Below, piece after piece: positions 1-12,000 of a stretch of DNA of 64,000 bases. The position numbers were made by a program, and so were the translations under genes. A model generated the notes under the pieces. The model had not been told where the DNA came from and searched no databases. It saw nothing but the letters and a program-made list of their open reading frames with translations. Numbering within the stretch: the stretch's first letter is position 1; each line of letters starts with the position of its first letter. The DNA comes from Litoditis marina (taxonomy: Eukaryota; Nematoda; Chromadorea; Rhabditida; Rhabditidae). The DNA is taken from positions 13,478,446 through 13,542,445 of the forward strand of contig OZ038433.1 in NCBI GenBank assembly GCA_964036275.1. Direction: 5' to 3'.

Positions 1-403
1 ATCGATGTTTCGCCAACCCATGGCACGGGCTTCGTATAACGGAGAATAGTCATGTTTGGTATCGTTTTGTACAGAATTATACGAGTAATATACAAGATTT
101 ACAACTGCTAGACGCCGCAGGCGTCTAGTCCCCTTGGGGTCATATACAATCGTAATTGTAGGGAGAGAGGGCGCAATCAGCTGATATTGATTAGCGACCC
201 TCGAATGGTATCGAAACAATATGTGTCAAAAGTCACGTAGAGTACAAATGATCATATAGCACACAAAGAACGATCAATGTGGTATTGGGTTTTAGCAATA
301 CCCAACAGTCTCAAAAACATTAATTTTACCATGTTTCAATTTGAAAACGGACTAATTTTTGTCGATTAGTTCGGACTTTACTGGTGATGTGAGACTTGTT
401 CAG
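1..403. other. Intron/upstream sequence of the first gene, no coding signal
   Basis: No exon with convincing splice sites is visible before the acceptor at 401-403. A short perfect palindrome lies near 111-127. This is probably intron of the gene whose exons start at 404, with earlier exons left of the window. Confidence 0.5.
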
Positions 404-3163
404 GTGCCGGTGGGAGTGGCGGTTACTTCCGCGGAGGTTCGCACTCCAGCAGGACGCCGCCATTTGGAGGCGCTGGTCAAGCTACGGGATACAACCAGAA
501 CGGCAGATATCGAATGGTTAGTTGATAATCGATTGGACTGGAAAACATATTCACTCAATTGATTCCTTGAAGAAAATCAATTATTTTGTGAAATTGGGAG
601 AGTACGTGACTTCTCAGAAAATTATGTACATTGCAAACTGTTGCTAGTGGAGCTACTATCTTGTTCAGTGTACAACATTCTGTGTACATTTGTTTCGTGT
701 AGTGGCTACACCTATACCTAGCTTGTTAGATCGCGACTTTGTAGTTAAGTTTATTCTTTCTACTAGTTTTCATGAGAAGCATGTAAGAACTTAGGCATTT
801 CACGTTTATTCTCATTGTTAACAGTTAGTGGGTCAGCCTGATTGGGTTTTGTGATAATCTGACTTTTGTGTTCTACCTTCTTAATAAAATATATTGTATT
901 TGCAGCAACCGAACGACTATGCTCAGTTCAACAATATGCATTTGAATGATATGCAGATGAATGCAATGCAAATGGCTCCGCCTGACTATCAACAACAACA
1001 ACAACAAATAGGACAACAACAACAAATGGGACAACAACAACAAATGGGACAGCAACAGCAGCAGCAGGCTTATGGTCGGTTCTACTCTAATGTGTGGTGT
1101 TTATTTGTTGAAGTAAGCTCAGAACTTATGGTCATGCAATAACCAGGGTTGTAATTTTTAATAGTTAAAATACCCTGTCAAAATGGCGCTGACCCTAGCA
1201 GATTTTTGATCCTTTTTTGAACTTCTCTTCTTGTACTTCTCTTCTGTCTGAAACGCGATAAACTAGAGAAATAATCATATTTGCAAAGTTGTCATACCAA
1301 TCTTCAGGTGATACACGCTCATTTTAGTTGCAGTGGCATTTAACTACCTATGGTTGTTTTCCGTTGATTTGATGGCTTGGTACCATCCAATAGAACTAGG
1401 TTCTAGGTAGATTGAAAAGAACGTTTAGCAATCGGCTGATAACAGATGTCACGTGTATCTGGGAGCTCACTTCACCTAAGGAGTTTGTTTGAGAGTTCAG
1501 ATTAGGGTTGTTAATCGAGTTCAAAATTTCGAGTTTTCGAGTTTTGGGAAATTTCGAGTTTCGAGTTCGAGTTTAACAACCCTAGTTCAGATAGTTTACT
1601 ATTACGATTGTTGTATTGTTATTCCATAAAGTTCGCTTTTCGCAAAGCAAGTCCATACGGTTGTCTGTCACCTTCACCTCACAGTGTTTGTAGTTTGATT
1701 CCGTTGTTTTTCATTTGAAAATGCGAAGTATCGGCGTGTATTCGTATCAAACTACAACAAATATTTGGTTTTTCCCTATAGTGTTCCTTTCAGTGCACAC
1801 CTTCTCTGACGGCCAGGTCTCCGTGCCGGGATTGAGTTATGCGGGAGCAAAGTACGCGGCCGAATGCAAGACGAATATCAGTGGAACCATGCAGCGAATA
1901 CTGACCGATAGAGGTGGGTCGGCAAATTGTAGAATTGTAGTTTGTAGTCTTGGTGTTAAGAATTGTGAGATCTTACCCGTTTTTTATTGTTCTCAGACAT
2001 GATGGGGAATAGGTTTTGCCGTAGTTTTGTCATCTCTTTCACAGTTTCTATGGCCAATTAAGCGAGCTCACCAAACTATTACATACGTTTGCCGAACTGG
2101 GTGGCCACTGGCCAGTTTGGTAGATTGAAGAAGAGTCAGTTCTTCAATTAAGGTAACCAATCGGGTACGCAGCTAACCTGAAAAGGGTTACAAAAACCGG
2201 TTCCATTGCCAACTGGCAAAGATGGTATTCATAGCTCTTCTTATTGGTTATTAGATTGGAGATTGCTTGTTAGTTGACACCTCAACATCTACACCGCCCA
2301 GGGTTCCTCACCGCTAACCGTTGACTATTCTACAAGGGAGTAGTTTTGTAAACAAATCATTGGATTTCGAGAAATTCATTGTATTTCTCAATATCTCTTC
2401 GTTTTCAGAACTGAGTCTGTTCAACCTGGGTATAATATGTATACACATGCCATAACTGGTTCATATCTTGGTTCATTTTCTAGGTTATGAGATTGCGTGT
2501 TAGTTGCTACCTTAAAGCAGGATGATTATGTGATGCAATCCCGTGTCAACGGTCCTTTAAACTGCAATTGAAAAATGTATTGCAGTTTAAAGGACTGAAG
2601 CGTTGCGATTGGACCACATAATCGTCCTTCTTTAACATCTCTTCGTTTTCAGAACTGAGTCTTCCGAACCTGGCTCTGCCAACCCAGGTGCAGCCGGTTG
2701 GTACGGGAACCGAAGTGACAGTGGTTAGGACGGGCGCCGGGGTCTATCTCAGACTGCTCAACGGAATTATACTCGATGCTACTGGATCTATCTATGATAT
2801 TGGTATGTTATTAGACTTGTTAAAGGCGAACTCCTTCAGAGTTGAAAACGCGATTTTTGCCCAAACTCGAAATTTCGAACATGAACATATGTCTTTTTGC
2901 GGTCTTAGTCTTATTCAGGTTTTTGAGTATTTAAGGCGTCAGTAGTCGATTGCAGTATGATTTTGTTCACAGTGAGATGTTGCCCTCTCGTTCATAATGA
3001 TGTATCGTGTTGTATTTTGTTTATTCCAGGTGCCGCCTTCCCCGTGTCAAACGTCACTCCTCCATCTCAACAACAACAACAAATGACGTCATCGGCCGCC
3101 TCGGTGCCCCAGATGACTGTCAAGCGGGAGTCGGTGAAGCCGGAAGTTATCGATTTGGACTAG
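404..3163 (+). CDS. Gly/Gln-rich protein, C-terminal part (5' end outside the window), unrecognised
   Basis: Five exons fit in exact phase: 404-516, 906-1074, 1794-1913, 2653-2802, 3030-3163 (stop TAG). The visible product is about 228 residues. It starts with a Gly/Arg/Ser-rich stretch, then a Met/Asn/Gln segment with runs of Gln encoded by CAA/CAG (about 990-1068), then a folded-looking part (exons 3-4). A second short Gln run lies in the last exon. The last residues hold two consecutive SUMO consensus sites (VKRE and VKPE) followed at once by VIDLD, which resembles a SUMO-interacting motif; the protein ends there. These features suggest a nuclear, SUMO-regulated factor, but that is inference. 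I do not recognise the family. Exon 4's acceptor has a copy at about 2393-2430. Confidence 0.7.
990..1068 (+). repeat. CAA/CAG tract coding for polyglutamine
   Basis: The repeat is in frame in exon 2 of the first gene. Runs of Gln are broken by Ile-Gly and Met-Gly pairs. Mixed CAA and CAG codons suggest an older, relatively stable tract. Confidence 0.9.
2512..2635. repeat. Foldback MITE family A, copy 1 (full)
   Basis: About 124 bp with two long inverted arms. The outer arm reads GCAGGAYGATTATGTG and the inner arm contains CCTTTAAACTGCA. TTAA stands at both ends, which would fit a TTAA target site. It lies in the intron between exons 3 and 4 of the first gene. Confidence 0.85.
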
Positions 3164-4532
3164 ATTATTGATTTATCGATTATAGCTGCCTGATTTCGGT
3201 TTTCTATCTTTCTCGCCCGGTGATTCGTTGACCAATTATCTACAAACTGGGAATTTTCGTTGACTTTGGTCGGGTAGTTATGAATTTGCGGTGGTAACCG
3301 TTCGGATCTTGTACTTTGAGTTGTAGGAGTTGTAGTTTGACCTGTGATACGTTTTCATAAGTCCCGCCCCCACAATCCAGTTTACGTGTGTTGTACGTGA
3401 GTCATTTTCAACGGTCATTATTTGATCTACTTTTGTATCTTTCCGTGTATTCTTAGCTGCAGGTGAAAGATTTCATGTACATGTGATTGTTTTTCTTCAT
3501 TTCTGAACTATTATCAATAGTTTTCTTGTATCATCTTTTTTCCATTTTGCATGTTTCTATGTGTTTTCAAACGTCTTGTGACCATATATTTCATTTGAGT
3601 TCCCCACACATGTTTGTTCATAGTGCTACTTTGTATGGTGACCCCGTAGAATTGGTTTATTTTGCGAACCCTAATGTCCATGACATTTACCCGTATTATA
3701 GTTCACTTGGTGATACTTTGGTAGATTTTGGCCTATTTCAAGTTTCTTCGTCCTTTTTGTGGTTTTTCATTGCAATTATTCCCGTTTACTGGTTTTTAGC
3801 CGACTTTTTGTAATAGAATTAAGGTGGATTCGGGAATATTTGTACTATGTAACATATTATTGTTAGCATGCTTAGATGACTCTTTACCGTTGTAGCATTA
3901 CAATAGCGATCTCTCTCAGATTACTGTTATCAAAAACTATTCTAAGTTAGAATCTTGTCCAATTATGTTAGAAGTTGAAGTTGTAATAAACATTTGTTCG
4001 AATTTAGTGTTTCTGAACAAAGTGCGAAAAAATCTAGATCAAGTGCGAGGTAGATGAAAATATAGTTTGTTCCACCCAGTTATAACCCTCTACAGTAATC
4101 TGCTCAAACTTCCATGGAAAAGTTTAGAATGTTGTGGTTTTTAGATTTTCTCCAAGTTTTGGTAGTGTCTTCTGCACACTGCACCTTCACTTCTACAATC
4201 TCTAAAAGTTTGAAACCATAATAATTAGTTAATCATTAGAAATAGCCTTCTGAATATTTGACGGATTACTGTAGAAGGACATCGATTGGTGAAATAGAGT
4301 ATATCCAAGCTGTAAACCGGAAACGGATAAGTTGACCCATATGAGTACGTTTTTGGTTTTTCACAAGGTTACTTTTTCAACTTAGAAACATTGGCGGCAA
4401 TTTTTTGCTATTGGCCGGCTACAAAAGCGAGAGAGCATGGTGAGGTAGTCTGCGTCTCTCTGACCTGTACACTCTCCTGTCGCTCCTGAGAATGTAATTT
4501 TCAAGTTTTTTTCTCTATTTTGCCTATGGTAT

Positions 4533-4587
4533 TATTGCAGTTCAAAGGACCGTTGGCACGGGATCGGTCCCATAATCGTCCTATTCA
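4533..4587. repeat. Foldback MITE family A, half copy
   Basis: Only one arm is present, from the inner TTGCAGTTCAAAGGACCG to the outer CATAATCGTCCT. Confidence 0.75.
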
Positions 4588-5696
4588 TCCCCACTTATTT
4601 CACTTTGTATATGATCTGCTTCGGTGGGTTCGGTTCGGTTCTTCAGTAACCGCGGTGCGCGGTTTGATATAGTTCGCTACTATCGCTCGTGTTCATTAGA
4701 TAGTGAGGTTTATATGACTGTCTTCCATGTATTACAACCCTCCCACCATTGTAGTTATATTGATTTTGTCGATAGAATAGAACGGCACTCGCTGGCCTTA
4801 CAAACACTTCTAGATGTGTGCCATTCTTCAGTTTCTATTATACTGTTTTAATTCCTGTCAACCTGTACGAATTGGTCATGTTTTCACATGTCCTATTTCT
4901 TTTAATCTTACAATTTTACACCCATTTTAACTCATAGGGTTCACGTGTAATTTCTCAGTTTCATGGGGTTTTACATACTGACAAGTAAGTATACTTATCA
5001 TACCCCTCTCTTTTATCAGAAAATCACTTTTTGCATGTTTGTACTTATTTTTTCCTCCCATTTCAAGTATTGTAGGTTCGAAATAAGTTTTTGGAAACAG
5101 ATGTTCTTCTTCTTCTTTACACAAGCCGGATAAAATAGCTTGATAGCTTGATAAAATGAAACTCGATAAACAACACTTTCAAGAAACTAAATCTCAACAA
5201 AGTTATTTAGTTGTTTTCTCACTGTCTGAAACTAGGCTAATTAGTGTTACGTTCAATTTAGTTTTTCCGTAATGAGTTTTCATTCTTTTCACTTAGCAAG
5301 GTCGCAATTTGGAATCTAGTAAGAACTATGTAATTAGTTAGTTCGTGATTCACATGTTCGGCGAGGTATCAATGTTGTTAGGCACTAGGAAAGGTTAAGT
5401 GTTAAAGGGGGACAGAAAGGAAAATTAATATCGAAGAGCTGGTCAAGATGAAGCGATATATCATTTTTTATTCAAACTAACAAACCTATTTTGCTAACGG
5501 TTTCCATGTCTTATGCTGTTTTGGCGCACGCAAGGCTGTGTTTAGGTACCCCGGGGTACCTAAACTAGCTTTCCATTCTGGTCCCTTTAAGGTTGTATAT
5601 AGTGTTAGCTCTTTCCGAAGCAAGCTAATACGATGGTTGATCTTCTCGCTGTGTTATTCTGCACTATGCCTCTATTCTAGTCTTGGTGAAAAAATG

Positions 5697-5926
5697 TAAC
5701 CGGTTTTTTGGTAACCTAACCGGTTTTCGGTAACCCTTTTCTCAGGTAACCTTAGTAGGTAACCGGTCGGTAACCGAAAATGAAGAAGCGATTACCTGTC
5801 CATCCAATGTAAAACGTGATTTTTACCGTTAGTTTGTACGGTGACCGGATTTCATTTCTGGGTGACCTACCGGTTACCTGTGAGGTAACCCTAAAAAGGT
5901 TACCAAAAACCCGGTTACATATAGAA
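5697..5926. repeat. GGTTACC-rich palindromic repeat (family D), copy 1
   Basis: GGTAACC/GGTTACC and AACCGG words recur every 10-20 bp on both arms around a less repetitive centre. Two more copies lie at 17242-17487 and 48787-49033. Confidence 0.8.
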
Positions 5927-5984
5927 CTGGCCTCTAGTCTTCTTTTATACATTCTGTTTCACTTTCATATTATTTGAATTATGC

Positions 5985-6006
5985 TTTCATTCGTTGCAGA
6001 CAGAAA
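5985..6006 (+). promoter_or_regulatory. Candidate trans-splice acceptor before the HSP70 start codon
   Basis: A pyrimidine-rich run ending TTGCAG (AG at 5998-5999) lies seven bases before the ATG at 6007, with no coding sequence upstream. In nematodes this is the usual position of a spliced-leader acceptor. A cis intron with an upstream 5' UTR exon would look the same. Confidence 0.5.
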
Positions 6007-9000
6007 ATGTCTAATCGTAATGCCATTGCAATTGATTTGGGCACAACTTCCACCCGAGTTTCACTGTTCAGAAACGAAAAGGTTGAAATCATCGCTAATC
6101 ATCCCGGTTGGTTTACAAGTTTTCATCACAAGTAAAAAAAAACAGAAAAAAGTACAAAGCCAAATTGCTCAATATTATCCAACCATATTTTTATCCACTA
6201 AAGTCTTTGCATTAGTACTGAGTCGCCTACAGTTAGATTACAAAACTTCAAACCTGTTTCAGTGGCGTGAATATTAACAAAGTTGTTAACAATTTTCGCA
6301 TTAAGGTCCAATCATCTATAACAAAAAATGTTCGAACTCTCTTCTGATAAAGTTAAAGTTTTCATTAGATAACAACGCTTGTAATATTCGAGAGTGTACT
6401 GTAGGAGTCGCAGTAGGAAAGATTGGGACTATAGGAGTATTCACGAGAAGCCTCTGAAACACACCATACTTTAGGAACTTTTTTCACGTCGTATGCCGTC
6501 AATTTCAGGTAAATTTCCATAGAACAGAGTGGGAGATTACTCGAGATTCATGTGGTTCAACTAGTGAATCGAAATGTTCAAATTAAATACAGGTCCCAAA
6601 AGTGTCGCAAAGGAACTGCGAGTAATTTCGCCATTCTAAGGTTCCCTACAGTCTACAGTATCCATTAGAGAAGAGGGGGAGATCAAAAGTTTCTCGCGCG
6701 AAATCTCGGCTGAGATGCTGGAGACGATCAAAAAAGTCGCCGAGACTCATATCGGAGAGTCAGTGAAGGTTTGATATTTTTCATAAGAACTAGTAATTTT
6801 TCTGAATTCTAGAAAAAAAAACCGTTAAGAAGTGTTGGGATTAGTCTTTGAGCTCAGTTTGATAGAGTAAACAGAATCAATCGGAATGTAAGAGTTATCG
6901 ATTCTTTGGGCTCTTTCTATATTGGTGTTTTTTTCTAGTAACGCGCCACGCGACAGCCTCACGTTCAAAATTCCAACTGTGTATCCTGTTGGTCTCAACT
7001 AGAGTATAAGTCGGAAGTTACGTGTTTTCTCAATCTATTCTGGTTGATTGGTATTTATCCAGATTCAATAAGTATTCTTATTCTATGGGCTCACTTTTCT
7101 CCACGTAAACGATTCAGCGTGATTCATGCTGCCCCATCCCGATATGATTGTATTCTCCATTCATCTTCTATAGTCAAAATTTGCTGATTTCTTTTGGTCT
7201 TGAAACACATTCCCTCTACTTCGAAAATTTCACTAAATATGCTTGTTATTGTACTTAACAGAGAGCTGTTATCACAGTGCCAGCTTATTTGACCTACTCG
7301 TAACCAACATCCCTTGTTTTTTTCTAGTTCAAACTACAATTTAGTCATAGTCAAGATAAAAGTACAACTTAGCCGTGGTCGAGGTCAAACTACAATTATA
7401 CTTTACAGGACGTCGTTATCACTGTGCCAGCTACCTTCTCCTACTCGCAACGTCAATCTGTCAGAGAAGCTGGTTTGAAGGCGCGGCTCAATGTGCTGCG
7501 GCTCATCGACTCCTCAACTGCTGCAGCTCTTGCTCTTGGTCTGAACAAGAAAAATGAAGGAGAACGCACTCTGCTCATCTGCGATATTGGAGGTTCTCTC
7601 TTCATCTTCCTTTTCTCCCGCTTCTACCATTTCCCCTTTCTAGTGTTTTTAGTCGAATCTAACCTCCTTTCCCTCATTTTCTCTGCCTGTCTTTTCTTTC
7701 TCAGCATTTCTTTGTATCACTCCAGAGGTCCCAGACTATATATCTGGTTGTATACTTTTACCATCTGCCGATTTCAGATGGTTCCCCGAGTATCTTTCTT
7801 TCTCTTCCCTCTCTTTCTCTCTTTTTATCTCTCTCGCCCCAGATCCCTCTCTCTATCTCCCTTTCCAGGTGGTTCGCTAAGTGTCTCACTGGTTCACATT
7901 ACCAACGGGATCTTCGAAGTGAAATCGACCGCCGGCGACCCTCGTTTGGGAGGAGAAGACTTCGACAACCGGCTGGTCAACCACTTCATCGCAGAGTTCA
8001 GGTAGATAGGGAGAGAGAGAAAGAGAAGAGAGAGAGAGAGAAAGAGAAAGAGAGAAAGAAAAGGAGAAGAAGAGAGGTAGCCTACTAGTCAACCACTTCA
8101 TAGCAGAGTTCACAAAGATAGGGAGAGAGAGAGAGAGAGGAAGAGAAGAGAGAGAGAGAAAGAGAAGGAGAAGGAGAATGAGAAGGAGAGAGGTACCCTA
8201 ATGGTCAACCACTTCATCGCGTTCAGGCAATGATACTAATAACAAAAAAATAATATATATTACGAAGAAAGTGTAACAACTGTACGACAACTGAACTCAT
8301 CTATTAATCACAATGAAAAACTCAAAAAATATGGTCCATAAAAATACTACAACTTCTGAAAGTGATTCTATATGAGGGAAATGATGCGTGACTGAAACCG
8401 TATCTCCGAGGTTTAGGTATCTTGACTCAAGTGGTTACGTGTGGGATAGAGAAGAAACGTATACTGTTAGTCAATTGCACAGTCACGTGAAACATGAAAC
8501 ACAGCAGAACTCAGAAACGTGCAATATCAAAGTGCGTGATACCTCATTACAATGCTAACTTCACGTGACTTCAAATTACTTCTAGTATACAACTCTCTGA
8601 CCCTCTCATTCTCGTAGTTTGTAGTTTGTACAAATTCATCTTTTGTCATTCAGGAGAAGGCACGCTAAGGATCTGACCTCTGACCCGGTGGCTGCTTCTC
8701 GTCTGCGAACAGCCTGTGAACAAATCAAGCGAACCCTCTCTCTCGCGTCTGACGCCTCCATCAAAATCGAGTCTCTCTTCGAGGGAATCGACTTCAATAC
8801 AACCATCAGTCGTCAACGTTTCGAAGAATTGTGTGCTGATCTGTTTCGCGCCTGCATGGACCCCATCGAGAAATGTCTGCGGGACGCGAAAATGGAGAAG
8901 TCTGATGTTGATGAGATTGTTCTCGTGGGAGGGTGCAGCGGTATCCCGAAGATCCAGCAACTAACCTCTGATCTCTTTGGGACGGATGTCAGTACTAATC

Positions 9001-12000
9001 TTCACCCTGAGGAAGCTGTCGCTAGAGGAGCTGCAATTCAGGCAGCTATCTGTTCCGGAGACAAGTCCGTGGGAGACCTGCTGCTGCTCGACGTGACTTC
9101 GTGCTCCCTCGGAATAGAAACTGCCGGAGGGGTCATGACCCCGCTGATCAGGAAAAATACCACCTTTCCAATCAAGACGACTCAGACGTTCACCACCTAC
9201 TCTGACAGCCAGCCGGGTGTCACGATCAAAATCGTGGAAGGAGAGCGCGCTATGACCAAAGACAACCATATGCTCGCTAGTTTTACCATCAACATCCCGC
9301 CAGCGCCTAGAAGAGTTCCACAGATTGAAGTTAGTTTTTCCTACGTTATCAACATCTTTGTTTAGCGTTGTACTTCCAACCCCCCCCCCTTGCGGCTTTG
9401 CTATGTTGTAGTTTGATGTTGGTGAGTTTTGATCAAAATGCAGATCAAACTACAACCCAGTTGGCGTTGAAATATTTCGCCGAACTTTTGATGTTCGTAC
9501 AGTTCAAGTACAACCCAAATCGATAGTAACTTTAATGTAAAACTCCGAAACTTTTCGGAAAATTGTTCTGCAACGTCCCCAGAGATAGTTTGCATGCTTT
9601 TCTACGTTTTACATAACTTTTCACAACAACATGGTGGTCGTGGTTTCTCTCACGTATTTCACTTAATTTCCAGGTAACGTTCGATATTGATGCCAGCGGT
9701 ATTCTCAGCGTATCTGCTCTGGATAGAGATACGGGAAACCAGAAGAAACTGACCGTAACTGGCGAGATAATTCGAGTTGCGCAGAAAGAGCCGATTGGTT
9801 CCGCGAGGATGCAGTTGGTGCCGTACGTTGGGGAGAAAAATGACTCGAATGAAGGAAAGGTGAGTTATTTTTCTGTTTTCCACATTGCTGTGTTACAGGG
9901 AGAACACTTTCCTACTTCAAAGTCAAGTTGACTCAACTCGGTTTTAAAGCTAGATCGAAGCGTGTAAAAAAGAGGGATAGGTGAAAAAGGAAGGGAAAGA
10001 GATAGAAAGCAACTACTATTCACTCTGCGCAAGTGAGATGATTCAAACTTGTAAAGTTGCAGTCCTCGCGGAATGCTGTCAGCCAGCCCTCTACTAGCCA
10101 GCCTGGCGAGAAAAGAAAGGCAAGTTACGCTATAGGAAGTAGGCAGACCTATACCGATAGTCAACTGCACAGTCAAGTGAATACATTTTGAACACAGCGG
10201 AATTCAGAAACGTGCAATAAACTAAGTGTACGAACTTTACGTGATTATTATTCAATCGTCTGGTATAGTGACCTTCCTATGTTTTGCTGAATTTGTGAAG
10301 GCATGCGTTTAGTCGCCTTTCTCCAGAAAAAGACTGCAAACATCTCAATTGTTTGAGCAATGCGGCTAGAAGTATTTGAGTACTTGCCATGTGACGAGAG
10401 AGTGAGTAGATCAAAGATACGCAGATTAGCCGGCCGCTCGCCAAATGCCCTTTTCGATAAAGTTCTTCGTATGCTGTCAACAAGCCAAAATTTGTTAAAA
10501 AACCGAGTGTGTTTTTGATCTACTTATTGATTTTTGGCTTCGGATAAGGATGGTTCTGCCCCAAAAAGGATTAAAGAGGAACCCGAATTGGACGGCGGCG
10601 ACGACCCGACTGCCAATAACTGTTGCGGACATGACGGAACGACGGTTCTGCCGGGACTGGAACCAAAACAGGAAGTCGAACTGTCCAAGGTGAGGCTTCA
10701 ACTAGTGTCAGGGTTGATAGAAATGCACATTTAACCCTGTGCTAAACATTAAATGTAGAAAAGGAAAAGTTTATCACGATAAAGAAACATTCTTTGAAAA
10801 CCCAAACGATCCCTACAGAGCACTAAACACTTTCCAACAATTTTTTATTCGAAACAAATTTGATTTAGAAATCCACACACACCCACATACACACAAACAT
10901 ATTTTTCCTGAATTCACTTTGTTTGAAGAATGAGAGTCGGCCTGTTTAGAATAAGGAGATCACTCAGTCGGTCGTCGGTATGGCGGGCGAGGAACCGACA
11001 GATGGCGGGCAACCAGCGGGCGAGACCGGGGCAAGCCAAGAAGAAAATGTTAGTGTGACAAGGGAACAAATCGTCTTTGTAGTTTTATCTCAAAATGCGG
11101 TTCTTGGACGCTGGACAATTATTGGACCAATTGGACGAAAAACCTGAGAAAAGTTGTTACTTGTGTCCCATAGAAAAAATTTCACTTGTTTCACCCACTT
11201 GTGTCCCTTTTTTTGGAACTGGGTCAGTTCGGAGGTTCCACCAAACATGCTCACTGCTAACCGTTTTGGTGATGTAGACAGTTTGCGGTTGCGTTCGAAA
11301 GGAATTGTTTTTACTAGCAACCGAATTGCTCTGGGTCATTGGGCACGAAAAAATCGTTCCGAATGCACATAATCTGACAGTTTTCTCAGGATTAGCATTC
11401 AGTCGGTTACTGAATGCTGTTAGTTTTCTCTGCTAAAATATTGGAACTGTATCAAAACATAATTCATATCCTTTTAGATTATACTTTATTTCAGAGCGAT
11501 TGGCGTGCAAAAAATCGATCGATTATTGACGAGGCTCGATTGGAATTCGACAAGGAGCTCGAAAATCTGCACAAGGTTCGTTCACTGTTCCTCAAATTTA
11601 TTTCAGAGAGTTATAGTTTGTCTAGGAGAATGCAGTCAATCGCGAAAAGTCTAGCACTGTATCGAATCTTGCGTTACTCATTGTGACCCTTAACAGAATT
11701 GTTCTGTACTGTATGAACTATACGCATGATACAAGAAGTGTAAATAAGAAGGTTTTTACATGAAGGTCTCGTAAAGCCGATGGTTTTGTGAGAAAAACCA
11801 AGGTCGAAACGATTTTTGAGTTCATCTTTTACTGAGCACATTAATCGAAGTACAACAGCCAAAACGTCCTAGTGACACAAATATATTTCGTTGAAATAAA
11901 TAATCTAAAGGAATCAACACACTCTCGTAACAGTTTGAGCTTAGCTCACATGAGCGATCCCTCTATATTTGGTGTAAAATTTATAAATTCATGTCTCAAA

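Larger units (their letters stand above)
3164..5997. other. Intergenic: 3' UTR of the first gene, repeats, no gene seen
   Basis: Open frames here (for example 3487-3813 and 4624-4851) have no family resemblance, no splice context and a skewed Phe/Leu/Ser composition, so I do not call them. The stretch contains a half copy of MITE A (4533-4587), one arm of a repeat with CTCTCTGACCTGTACACTCTC (about 4420-4490) and a GGTTACC-rich palindromic repeat (5697-5926). Confidence 0.6.

Noticed and set aside
3487..3813. 108-residue plus-strand open frame
   Set aside because: Low-complexity Phe/Leu/Ser composition in a 3' UTR-like region, no domain, no splice context.
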